Source: Paracoccus saliphilus (GTDB lineage: Bacteria; Pseudomonadota; Alphaproteobacteria; Rhodobacterales; Rhodobacteraceae). From it: DNA of 64,000 nt. A model generated the notes under the pieces. It was not told the origin of the DNA, searched no databases, and saw only the letters and a program-made list of their open reading frames with translations. The translations under genes and the position numbers were made by a program. The DNA lies in assembly GCA_003255745.1 (NCBI GenBank), contig KZ836040.1, forward strand, positions 214,762-278,761, given 5' to 3'. Shown one piece after another: positions 10,073 to 19,870 of this stretch (position 1 is the stretch's first letter; the number at the start of each line of letters is the position of its first letter).

Positions 10073-10459
10073 TCAGATCACGGGAATGATGAAGGCCATC
10101 TTCGCCAGCGCGAAGACTGCGGCGGCGATGACCGCCCAGCCAAAAATGGTCATGGCAATGACAGCCGTCCGGTTGGCGGTGCCGTGCACATAGTCGTCCA
10201 GCATGATCCGCGTGCCCTTGATGAAGTGGATCATGCCCACGATCACGAACAGCGCGGTGATGATGCCGGGGAACGGGCGCCCGAAATGGGCGATGACGCC
10301 TGCCTGCGGCAGGCCGATCGCGCCGGCGACCGTCAGCAGGAACAGGGGCGTCAGGATGACCAGCGCAACCGAGCTGACGGTGATCTGCCAGTGATGAGCG
10401 GTGCCCGACCGGGCCGAACCCAGGCCCGAGGCGGCCTTGCGGGGCGTGATATAGCGCAT
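10073..10459 (-). CDS. sdhD: Succinate dehydrogenase membrane anchor subunit
   Basis: 128 aa with three predicted transmembrane helices (about residues 28-50, 60-83 and 98-125). The segment [19 protein letters not shown] between helices 2 and 3 matches the short SdhD anchors of alphaproteobacteria, with Asp/Tyr near the quinone site. It lies between sdhC (13 bp upstream) and sdhA (7 bp downstream) and, with SdhC, holds the SdhAB dimer to the membrane. Confidence 0.92.
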   Translation of the reverse strand: MRYITPRKAASGLGSARSGTAHHWQITVSSVALVILTPLFLLTVAGAIGLPQAGVIAHFGRPFPGIITALFVIVGMIHFIKGTRIMLDDYVHGTANRTAVIAMTIFGWAVIAAAVFALAKMAFIIPVI

Positions 10460-10472
10460 GATGTCCCTCGCC

Positions 10473-10862
10473 TCAGATAAAGAAGATGATCAGGGTGAGC
10501 AGGGTCAGCACGACCGAGCCGATGATGATGGCCCAGGAGTTGCGCTTGGCCTCGTCGATCTCCAGGCCGATGCCCGCGTCGTAGAACAGGTGCCGGATGC
10601 CCGACAGCGCGTGGAACCACAGGGCCCAGGCCGACCCGGTCAGGACGATGAAGCCGATCCAGGACCGCACCACCCAATCGGCCACCGCAAAGGCGCCGGG
10701 ACTGGTCACGGCCGAGAGCAGCCACCAGACCAGCAGCACGATGCCCGCCACCAGCGCATGGCCGGTGATCCGCGTCAGGATCGAGGTCACTGCCGGGATC
10801 GGCAGACGATAGACCTGAAGATGGGGGGAAAGCGGCCGGTTACCCCGGTTCACGTCGGCCAT
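10473..10862 (-). CDS. sdhC: Succinate dehydrogenase cytochrome b556 subunit
   Basis: 129 aa. The N terminus NRPLSPHLQVYRLP and TSILTRITGHAL are family signatures. HALSGIRHLFYDAG carries the histidine expected to ligate haem b. Three transmembrane helices are visible. I chose the ATG at 10862 because AGGAGG lies ten bases upstream and the protein then matches the family start; the open frame extends to 10979 without similarity. First gene of the sdh operon. The 5' region carries the paired TGTGATCACA sites. Confidence 0.95.
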   Translation of the reverse strand: MADVNRGNRPLSPHLQVYRLPIPAVTSILTRITGHALVAGIVLLVWWLLSAVTSPGAFAVADWVVRSWIGFIVLTGSAWALWFHALSGIRHLFYDAGIGLEIDEAKRNSWAIIIGSVVLTLLTLIIFFI

Positions 10863-11025
10863 TGGCGGCCCTCCTATGTCGGTTCTGCTTATCCCGTCGC
10901 AGGTGCCCAGATCAGACCTGGGCTGGCAGCGCGGGCTGGCGATCAACGCCGTCTTGGCCATAGTTGTGCCATCTGTCACCCACAGATTCCAGCCCGTGTG
11001 CCGAAATGCCGCTGAAATCCAGCTT

Positions 11026-11056
11026 TGTGATCACAGTCGCCGCAGCTGTGATCACA
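11026..11056. promoter_or_regulatory. Paired TGTGATCACA operator-like palindromes upstream of sdhC
   Basis: Exact TGTGATCACA occurs at 11026-11035 and 11047-11056, 21 bp apart start to start. The second is the core of a 20-bp perfect palindrome (11042-11061). A weaker TGCGATCACA lies at 11149-11158, over the mch stop. Sites lie about 165-195 bp upstream of the sdhC start. The same pair with the same spacing precedes sucC. Binding is inferred. Confidence 0.75.
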
Positions 11057-11153
11057 GCTGCCGGCCATGCATCTGCGGCACATCGGCCCCCGTCGTCCAA
11101 GTGCAGGTTCCAGTACGTTCTTTGCTGCGATTCGCGGGCGCGCCAGCTTGCGA

Positions 11154-12188
11154 TCACAAGGGCATCAGGGCCCAATAATCCAGATCCAGCAGCACTTCGG
11201 GCAGGTATTTCCCGTCCTCGCCCCGCAGGGCCATGGCCGCGCTGTCACCCCTGGTCGCCACAAGCCGCAGCCGGATGGCGCCCACCCCCGGCGCGGGTGT
11301 CGCGGCCTTGTCCAAAACCTCGGACCAGGTGCGGACCGTATCGCCGGCGAAGCAGGGATTGGCATGCGCGCCCGCGTTCAGCGCCACGATCATCTGGGCA
11401 TTGGCCAGCCCGTTGAAGGACAGCGCCCGCGCCATGCTGATGACGTGGCCACCATAGATCAGGCGACGGCCGTCCGGCCGGTTGGTCGCGTCGAAATGCA
11501 CCTTGGCGGTGTTCTGCCACAGGCGCGTGGCCAGCATATGCTCGGCCTCCTCGATGGTAACGCCATCGACATGGTCGATCTTCTCGCCAATCTCGTAGTC
11601 GCCCCATCGGTGCGGTTCACCAGCAAGGCCGAAGTCATAGCCGGTAAAGTCCAGCCCCTCGGGCACCACCAGCGTCGCCGGGTCCACAACGGGAGGCAGA
11701 TCCGGCACCACCGGTTCGGGCGCGGGGGTCTGGGGATCGCGCTTGCGCACCATCACCCACCGGACATAGTCCAAGACCACCTCGTCCACCTGGTTCAGGC
11801 CCCGCGTGCGCACCCAGACCACACCCGATTGCCCGTTCGAGTTCTGCTTGACCCCGATCACCTGGCTTTCCGCGCGCACCGTGTCGCCCGGCCAGACGGG
11901 CAGCAGCCACCGCCCCTGCGCATAGCCCAGGTTCGCGATGGCGTTCAGGCTGACATCCGGGACGGTCTTGCCGAACACCGTGTGAAAGGCCAGCAGATCA
12001 TCCATCGGGCTGCCGTCCAGCCCGCAGGAGATGGCGAATTCGTCCGAGGAATAGAGCGCATGCCGCGCAGGATAAAGCGCGTGATACAGCGCCCGTTCCC
12101 CTTCGGCCACCGTACGCGGCACCGCGTGGCGGATGGTCTGGCCGACCGTGTAATCCTCGAAGAACCGTCCCGGATTGGTTTTCGTCAT
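11154..12188 (-). CDS. mch: Mesaconyl-CoA hydratase (beta-methylmalyl-CoA dehydratase)
   Basis: Ethylmalonyl-CoA pathway enzyme interconverting mesaconyl-CoA and beta-methylmalyl-CoA during acetyl-CoA assimilation. 344 aa, matching the Rhodobacter enzyme. Two MaoC-like hot-dog domains are visible: residues about 1-150 (GRFFEDYTVGQTIRHAV, then VSLNAIANLGYAQG) and about 185-344 (YEIGEKIDHVDGVTIEEAEH, then IYGGHVISMARALSFNGLAN). The latter contains the hydratase-2-like H-x-x-S/M-A region. In R. sphaeroides the orthologue lies directly upstream of sdhC, as here. It starts 7 bp past the DUF1737 stop. Confidence 0.88.
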   Translation of the reverse strand: MTKTNPGRFFEDYTVGQTIRHAVPRTVAEGERALYHALYPARHALYSSDEFAISCGLDGSPMDDLLAFHTVFGKTVPDVSLNAIANLGYAQGRWLLPVWPGDTVRAESQVIGVKQNSNGQSGVVWVRTRGLNQVDEVVLDYVRWVMVRKRDPQTPAPEPVVPDLPPVVDPATLVVPEGLDFTGYDFGLAGEPHRWGDYEIGEKIDHVDGVTIEEAEHMLATRLWQNTAKVHFDATNRPDGRRLIYGGHVISMARALSFNGLANAQMIVALNAGAHANPCFAGDTVRTWSEVLDKAATPAPGVGAIRLRLVATRGDSAAMALRGEDGKYLPEVLLDLDYWALMPL

Positions 12189-12195
12189 CGCATCC

Positions 12196-12402
12196 CTATT
12201 GCTGGCCCAGTTTCATGTCGGGGTGGTAGTCGGCCTTGATCTCCTTCGTGACGGCCTGGCCGCAGCGCATGACCCCGCGCGCCGCGTCAAAGGACATCGC
12301 GGGGCCGCCATGCAGCTGCCAGCCTTTCGACAGCGCCTCGCTGACCCGATGGCAGAACTGCGAGGTGTCGTCTTCGGAGATGAGGCGATAGATCGTGGGC
12401 AT
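12196..12402 (-). CDS. DUF1737-family small protein
   Basis: 68 aa. MPTIYRLISEDDTSQFCHR followed by GWQLHGGPAMSFD matches the DUF1737 pattern (Y-R-L-I ... L-x-x-G-W-x-L-x-G). The ATG at 12402 overlaps the stop of the NnrU-like gene (TGATG), so the two are coupled. The frame stays open through that gene but this is not meaningful. Function unknown; it sits 7 bp upstream of mch. Confidence 0.8.
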   Translation of the reverse strand: MPTIYRLISEDDTSQFCHRVSEALSKGWQLHGGPAMSFDAARGVMRCGQAVTKEIKADYHPDMKLGQQ

Positions 12403-12953
12403 CAGGCACCTCCGAAGGGCCAGGGGCCGATCCAGCCGTGGATCACGCCGACCACGACCATCACGATCACGGCGCCGACGGCGGCCATCGCCTCCTTGCG
12501 GGCCGGGAAAGGACCGGTGGGGCGCTGCCAGGGCGAGGCATGGCTTATGGCGGCCATCTCGACAAAGGCCCACGCCAGAAGACCGCCGAACAGCACGAAG
12601 GATGGTGTGTCGCCGTTCACCAGCAGATGCGCGATGGCCCAAAGCGAAAAGCCCCACAGCATCGGATGGCGCATCCGCGCGGTGATCGCCGTTTTCATTC
12701 CCGCAGCCGCGAACAGGTAGAAGGCCACCAGCACCAGCAGGTTGTTGATGCCGACAAGGGCAGGATTTGGCCCCCAGAAGAACGCACCCTCGGCCCGGCC
12801 ATAGCCCACGACCATCAGGATGATCGACAGAACCAGCACAAGGCTGACCAGCCCGCGGCCCCTGTCGCCCATCGCGGCGCGCTGGCCTGGCGCGAACCGC
12901 TTGTAAAGATGCGCGGCCCACCACAGGGCAACGCCAAGGATCAGGATCAGCAT
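12402..12953 (-). CDS. NnrU-family membrane protein
   Basis: 183 aa with five or six hydrophobic helices. NNLLVLVAFYLFAAAGMK, RHPMLWGFSLWAIAHLLVNGD and FGGLLAWAFVEM are diagnostic of the NnrU family. NnrU was named from denitrification gene clusters where it affects nitric oxide metabolism, but paralogues such as this one lie outside nor clusters, so an NO role here is only a guess. It lies 42 bp downstream of the CitE-like gene, on the same strand as mch and sdh. Confidence 0.82.
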   Translation of the reverse strand: MLILILGVALWWAAHLYKRFAPGQRAAMGDRGRGLVSLVLVLSIILMVVGYGRAEGAFFWGPNPALVGINNLLVLVAFYLFAAAGMKTAITARMRHPMLWGFSLWAIAHLLVNGDTPSFVLFGGLLAWAFVEMAAISHASPWQRPTGPFPARKEAMAAVGAVIVMVVVGVIHGWIGPWPFGGA

Positions 12954-12995
12954 CTGGCTTCCTTTATGCTGGACGAAGATGCGCGCAGACTGCCC

Positions 12996-13838
12996 TTATT
13001 GCGCCATCGCCGCAATCGCATCCGCCCGGTCCAGCGTCTTGCGCGCGGTATCCACATGCAGGTTCTCGACGATCTTGCCGTCGACCACGGCGACGCCCCT
13101 GCCCTGCGCTGAGGCCTGCTGGAACGCCTCGATCTGGCGGCGGGCCAGGGTGATCTCGGCCTCGGTCGGTGCAAAGGCGGCATTGGCGATCTCAAGTTGC
13201 GCCGGATGGATCAGCGTCTTGCCGTCAAAGCCCATGTCGCGGCCCTGTTCGCATTCCGCACGCAGCCCGTCCTCGTCCTTGAAGGCGTTGAAGACGCCGT
13301 CCACGATCACGACACCATGCGCCTTGGCGGCCAGCAGGCACAGGCCCAGGCCCGTTATCATCGGCAGGCGGTCGGGGCGGAAGCGGCTGCCAAGATCCTT
13401 GGCCAGATCGTTGGTGCCCATCACCATCCCCGCCAACCGCGGATGGGCGGCGATCGCCGCGGCGTTCAGCATCCCAAGCGGCGTCTCCATCATCGCCCAC
13501 AGGGGCGTCTCTGGGATCAACGCGGCCACGCGGTCCAGGTCGGCGGGGCTGTCCACCTTGGGGATCAGCACGGCATCGGCAGGCAGCGCCGCGCAAGCGC
13601 GGGCATCGGCCTCGCCCCAAGGGGTCGACAGCGCGTTGATGCGCAGGATGCGGGCGCGTGCGCCATAATCCTGGGCCAACGCCTCGGCCAGCGCCTCGCG
13701 CGCCGCCTCCTTCTGGTCGGGGGCCACGGCGTCTTCCAGGTCGAAGATGATGGCGTCGGCGGCAAGGCCCCGCGCCTTTTCCATCGCACGGGAATTGGCA
13801 GCAGGAATGTAGAGAACCGAGCGATAGGGTCGGGCCAT
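12996..13838 (-). CDS. mcl2: CitE-like (3S)-malyl-CoA thioesterase
   Basis: 280-aa CitE-fold protein: YRSVLYIPAANSRAMEKA, the metal-binding FDLEDAVAPDQKEAAR, then IPKVDSPADL and GMVMGTNDLAKDLG. In R. sphaeroides the CitE paralogue beside mch is Mcl2, which hydrolyses (3S)-malyl-CoA to malate in acetate assimilation. I assign it by size and neighbourhood rather than by a residue test; a malyl-CoA/beta-methylmalyl-CoA lyase or citryl-CoA lyase-like function is the alternative. The start at 13838 follows CGGAGG; an upstream ATG at 13895 lacks family similarity. Confidence 0.75.
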   Translation of the reverse strand: MARPYRSVLYIPAANSRAMEKARGLAADAIIFDLEDAVAPDQKEAAREALAEALAQDYGARARILRINALSTPWGEADARACAALPADAVLIPKVDSPADLDRVAALIPETPLWAMMETPLGMLNAAAIAAHPRLAGMVMGTNDLAKDLGSRFRPDRLPMITGLGLCLLAAKAHGVVIVDGVFNAFKDEDGLRAECEQGRDMGFDGKTLIHPAQLEIANAAFAPTEAEITLARRQIEAFQQASAQGRGVAVVDGKIVENLHVDTARKTLDRADAIAAMAQ

Positions 13839-13919
13839 GAAAACCTCCGGGCAACAATCTTGCGCAAAATTGAACCGACGCATCAGAAATGGCAAGCCTG
13901 ATTTTGCCGCACTGCGGCA

Positions 13920-14669
13920 TCATCCCTGCAGCGACTGCCAGATCAGGCGCAGCGACACCAAAAGCAGGCCCCAGGTGATCAGCCGGTAGAACAGCAGCGG
14001 CGGCATGATGCGGACCAGCCGCAGCCCCACCCAGACCGCCGCCAGCGCCACGGGCATCAGCGCCGCCGCCGTCAGCAGGTTCGCCCGCGACAGCTGGCCC
14101 AAAGCCGCATAGGGGATCAGCTTGACCCAGTTGCCGATGGCAAAGAACCAGGTCGTCGTGCCCGCATAGATCAGCGGCGGCAGCGCCAGGGGCTGGGCAT
14201 AGACCTGCCACAGCGGCGCGCCGGAATGGCTGACAAAGCTGGTATAGCCTGCCATTCCACCCCATAGGCTGCCCGCCTGCGGCGTCGGGCGCCGCGGCGC
14301 GGCATCGATGCGCGGCCGCAGCAGCATGTTCAGCGCGAAACCCAGCCCGATCACGCCCACGATCAGCGTGACACCCCAGACCGGGACGATGCTGGCCGTG
14401 GCCCATCCCACTCCGATGCCGATCAGCGCCCCCGGCAGCGCGCAGCCCAGGACGCGGCTGTCGAAGTCGCGGCGAAAGGCGATCAGCCCGCCCACGTCCG
14501 ACACGACATAGACCGGCAGCAGCAACCCCGCCGCCTGCACCGGCGACATCACCAGCGACATCAGCGGGACCGAGATGATGCCGACCATGGCCAGCCCGCC
14601 CTTGGACAGGCCCACCGCAAAGGCCGCCATGATCGCCAGCGCCCAGCCCGCACCGTTCAGTTCCAGCAT
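13920..14669 (-). CDS. TauE/SafE-family anion permease
   Basis: 249 aa, about eight hydrophobic helices. Both half-repeats show the family pattern (FAVGLSKGGLAMVGIISVPL near the N terminus, GMAGYTSFVSHSGAPLW in the middle). The family exports or imports sulfite, sulfonates or organic anions; the substrate cannot be told here. ATG at 14669 with AGGAGG upstream preferred over 14720. Downstream is the malyl-CoA thioesterase gene, 81 bp away; it is divergent from mdh. Confidence 0.85.
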   Translation of the reverse strand: MLELNGAGWALAIMAAFAVGLSKGGLAMVGIISVPLMSLVMSPVQAAGLLLPVYVVSDVGGLIAFRRDFDSRVLGCALPGALIGIGVGWATASIVPVWGVTLIVGVIGLGFALNMLLRPRIDAAPRRPTPQAGSLWGGMAGYTSFVSHSGAPLWQVYAQPLALPPLIYAGTTTWFFAIGNWVKLIPYAALGQLSRANLLTAAALMPVALAAVWVGLRLVRIMPPLLFYRLITWGLLLVSLRLIWQSLQG

Positions 14670-14784
14670 CAACGCCTCCTGCACATCGTGCAAGCTGACG
14701 CGGGCGCGTGGGAAAGACAAGTGTTAGCCCCATCACGCCGCGGCGCGGCGGGACAGGCTTGCGATTCGTGGCCCGACCCCTTAA

Positions 14785-15786
<1,002 letters not shown>

Positions 15787-15807
15787 TCCCGGCTTGAGAT
15801 CGAACCG

Positions 15808-15836
15808 AAGGCGCGCCGCGATCGGCGCGCCTTTTT
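15808..15836 (+). terminator. Rho-independent terminator after mdh
   Basis: Perfect stem AAGGCGCGCC/GGCGCGCCTT with loop GCGATC, running into TTTTCGTTTT. It lies 22 bp after the mdh stop. Confidence 0.93.
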
Positions 15837-15855
15837 CGTTTTGCAAGCTGCGCCG

Positions 15856-16860
15856 TTGCACCGATTGCTTTTTCTACTGTCGTTGATCGCCGCCCCAGCC
15901 TGGGCCGACGACGCCGCCACCTTGGGCCGGATTGCCCGCCAAGGATCGCCGCGACGGCGGTGCAGGTCGAGGGCCAGCCGGCCTCGTCCGATCGCGACAT
16001 GGCGCTGACGGCGCTGCGCTTTCAGGTCGGGTTCCAGACTGCCATGCAGGCCCGTTGGCGGATCGGCGCAACTGACGCGCTGCTGCCCATGACGTTGCTG
16101 GGCAGCACCCTGTCCGGCAATCCCGATCCGTAGTTCACGACCGCCAACTTTGTTAACTTCGCGGCTGAAGACGCCATCGCGGCCAAGCGCAGCACGCGCG
16201 AGGTTCTGCCTCAAGGTCAGGGCTTGCTGATCCTGGAGCGGCGGGACCTGTGGCTGGACGTGTATGGCGACAGACAAGTCGGCGCGTAGGAATGGCTGGC
16301 CGCACTGTCGGGCCTGCCCCTGCCCCATCGGCCGGAGGTCGTCCGGTTCGATGCAGCCGTCAGCCATCGGCCGCGTGCCTATACCCGTCTGATCAAGGAC
16401 GCGATCAGCCTGATCCTGGCCTCCGACCCCCAGACCGCACTGGAGCGGCGCCTGGCGCTGGCCGAATTGCTGGCGCAGCAGTTCGCCGAGCCGCCGGAAC
16501 AGATGGCGCGCGTGCCGAACCTGGAACAGCAGGCGCTGGCCTTTGGCCCGATCGTGGATCGCGTGGCCGTCGCACTGCAGACCCTGCGGCACCAGCCCGA
16601 TCAGGACCTGCCGCGCGAGGCGCGCGAGCAGCTGCGTGGCATGATCGCTGCCAACCGCGCCTTCTGGACCGAAGTCGCCACCGAGACGGGCGACGCGACC
16701 GGGAATGGATCCCGAACGACCGTCAGACGGCCGCCTTGGACTTCCGGCTGCCGCCAGGCATATGGAATTATGGCTATCGGTCCTCTACGAGGTCGACGAG
16801 GCACTAGCGAGGCGGATGCTGGTGCCCTTCTGGCGGTTCGTGCCGAAATATGACGTCGAC
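15856..16860 (+). pseudogene. Decayed gene for a secreted protein, between mdh and sucC
   Basis: A signal-peptide-like start (TTG at 15856: LHRLLFLLSLIAAPAWADDA) runs into a frame change near 15945. Coding-looking sequence continues in the next frame (ATAVQVEGQPASSDRDMAL) but is stopped by TAG at 16131 and again by TAG at 16287. It then runs to about 16705 (AFWTEVATETGDATG), shifts to a second frame (EWIPNDRQTAALDFRLPPG) and then a third (LWLSVLYEVDEALARRMLV). Codon use in each piece matches the genome. At least three frameshifts and two stops argue for genuine decay. I do not recognise the family; the 3' end is uncertain. Confidence 0.7.
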
Positions 16861-17078
16861 CTGTCGCGATGGGTAAATGCTTCCTACACCAGCGATTTGG
16901 TCGATTGGGTTCCGGAACGGGCTGCCTTGCCCCATGCCCGCTCGGGCTTGTTGGTCGGTACGGACGTCTGGAACCGGTTCCAGTCGTCCTTTGGGGGGCA
17001 GGCGGAACATTACATGCTGCTCCTGAACGGAACCCCACCCTGCGCGAATCGAACCCTGCACCCACATGGCGCAGGCTT

Positions 17079-17109
17079 TGTGATCACAGCCTTTCCACGC
17101 GTGATCACA
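17079..17109. promoter_or_regulatory. Paired TGTGATCACA operator-like palindromes upstream of sucC
   Basis: TGTGATCACA at 17079-17088 and CGTGATCACA at 17100-17109, again 21 bp start to start, about 110-140 bp before the sucC ATG. Identical core and spacing to the pair upstream of sdhC. The position upstream of a presumed promoter would suit an activator. The protein that binds is not identified in the window. Confidence 0.75.
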
Positions 17110-17218
17110 TTCGGCGGCTTCCTGCCGGTTTTGGACTTTTTAACGGGAAATCGTTTCTGTGGGCCGCTTCGACGTGCCAAAAGACCCCAAATCTGTCGAA
17201 CCGAACGAGGGGGTCGAG

Positions 17219-18412
<1,194 letters not shown>

Positions 18413-18419
18413 TCCATCC

Positions 18420-18440
18420 GGGCGCGCGACCGGCGCGCCC
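18420..18440 (+). terminator. GC-rich intercistronic stem-loop between sucC and sucD
   Basis: GGGCGCGC/GCGCGCCC with a 5-base loop, no T-run. More likely an mRNA-stabilising or attenuating hairpin than a full terminator. Confidence 0.5.
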
Positions 18441-18491
18441 TCCTCTGGAACACCGCGGTGCGTCACGCGCCGCTTACGCAAGGAGGCCATG

Positions 18492-19376
18492 ATGGCCGTT
18501 CTCGTCGACAAGAATACCAAAGTCATCTGCCAGGGGATCACCGGGTCCCAGGGCACCTTCCACACCGAACAGGCGATCGCCTATGGCACGCAGATGGTCG
18601 GCGGCGTGACCCCCGGCAAGGGCGGGTCCGAGCATCTGGGCATGCCCGTGTTCAACTCGGTCCACGAGGCCGTGGCAAAAACCGGCGCCACCGCATCCGC
18701 GATCTATGTCCCGCCCCCGTTCGCGGCGGATTCGATCCTGGAGGCCATCGACGCGCAGGTGCCGCTGATCGTCTGCATCACCGAGGGCATCCCCGTTCTG
18801 GACATGATGCGCGTCAAGCGCGCGCTGGCCGGATCGCAGTCGCGCCTGATCGGCCCCAACTGCCCCGGCATCATGACGCCCGACGAATGCAAGATCGGCA
18901 TCATGCCGGGCAGCATCTTCCGGCGCGGCAGCGTTGGCGTTGTTTCTCGTTCGGGCACCCTGACCTATGAAGCGGTCAAGCAGACCTCGGACGTGGGCCT
19001 GGGCCAGTCCAGCGCGGTCGGCATCGGCGGCGACCCGATCAAGGGCATGGAACATATCGACGTGCTGCAGATGTTCCTGGACGATCCCGAAACGGAATCG
19101 ATCATCATGATCGGCGAGATCGGCGGTTCCGCCGAGGAAGAGGCCGCCGAGTTCCTGGCCGAGCAGAAGGCCAAGGGCAAGTGGAAGCCCACCGCCGGCT
19201 TCATCGCGGGCCGCACCGCCCCCCCGGGCCGCCGCATGGGCCATGCCGGCGCGATCGTGTCGGGCGGCAAGGGCGACGCGGAAAGCAAGATCGAGGCCAT
19301 GAAGCGTGCGGGCATCGTCGTCGCTGACAGCCCGGCGGGTCTGGGCGAGGCCGTCCTGAAGGCGATCAAGGGCTGA
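18492..19376 (+). CDS. sucD: Succinyl-CoA synthetase alpha subunit
   Basis: CoA-binding subunit, 294 aa. [20 protein letters not shown] is the family start and [17 protein letters not shown] carries the phospho-histidine. Two ATGs lie in tandem (18489 and 18492); I prefer 18492 because it spaces better from AAGGAGG and matches other SucD proteins. Pairs with sucC 80 bp upstream. Confidence 0.97.
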   Translation: MAVLVDKNTKVICQGITGSQGTFHTEQAIAYGTQMVGGVTPGKGGSEHLGMPVFNSVHEAVAKTGATASAIYVPPPFAADSILEAIDAQVPLIVCITEGIPVLDMMRVKRALAGSQSRLIGPNCPGIMTPDECKIGIMPGSIFRRGSVGVVSRSGTLTYEAVKQTSDVGLGQSSAVGIGGDPIKGMEHIDVLQMFLDDPETESIIMIGEIGGSAEEEAAEFLAEQKAKGKWKPTAGFIAGRTAPPGRRMGHAGAIVSGGKGDAESKIEAMKRAGIVVADSPAGLGEAVLKAIKG

Positions 19377-19388
19377 TGATTTGACAGT

Positions 19389-19418
19389 TCGCCCCCCGGA
19401 CCCGAGTTTGGGGGGCGA
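19389..19418 (+). terminator. Stem-loop after sucD
   Basis: Perfect 9-bp stem TCGCCCCCC/GGGGGGCGA, 12-base loop, no T-run. It may reduce read-through into the lipoprotein gene and sucA. Confidence 0.5.
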
Positions 19419-19439
19419 GTGGCCGTGAAGGGAAAGATC

Positions 19440-19835
19440 GTGGAGTTGCAGGGTTCGCCCCCGTCCGAAACACCAAGCAGCCCAAGGCATTACGCCTTTG
19501 GGCACGCGGCTCCCTTGTCGTTGCTGGCTCTGTTGTCCCTTGCCGCCTGCGGCGATCGCATGACCCGCGACATCCTGCCCGGCGGCATTCCGGCCCGTAC
19601 CAACCTGCACGAGGCGACCGGCCTGCCGCCGGCGGCGGTCCGCACGGTCGCCCGCCGCAATTTTGGCTGGCGGGTCATCTATCAGCCGGCGGCGGCACCG
19701 CCCAATGCGGAAAGCCGGGCGGCCGTCGCCCTCTGCGGGCTGGAACGTCGCGCGCCGCTGCGCATTGTTCAGCAGCCCCGCCTTGATCCCACCGCCGATC
19801 CCGGCGCCCGCATCTTTGACATCTACTGCGCCTGA
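19440..19835 (+). CDS. Putative small lipoprotein between sucD and sucA
   Basis: The frame is open from 19419 and contains a hydrophobic segment ending in a lipobox (PLSLLALLSLAAC) and a plausible 90-residue mature part with GWRVIYQP and two further cysteines (ALCGLER, IYCA at the C terminus). No ATG is available; GTG at 19440 preceded by AAGGGA is my best start, leaving an unusually long polar n-region, so the start is uncertain. It lies 36 bp before sucA. Function unknown. Confidence 0.5.
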   Translation: MELQGSPPSETPSSPRHYAFGHAAPLSLLALLSLAACGDRMTRDILPGGIPARTNLHEATGLPPAAVRTVARRNFGWRVIYQPAAAPPNAESRAAVALCGLERRAPLRIVQQPRLDPTADPGARIFDIYCA

Positions 19836-19870
19836 CCCACTCCCATCCTTGCCCTGAACGGGGACCAGCC

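Noticed and set aside
11026..11056. TGTGATCACA pairs as CRP/FNR binding sites
   Set aside because: CRP needs a 6-bp spacer between TGTGA and TCACA and FNR sites are TTGAT-N4-ATCAA; here the halves abut.
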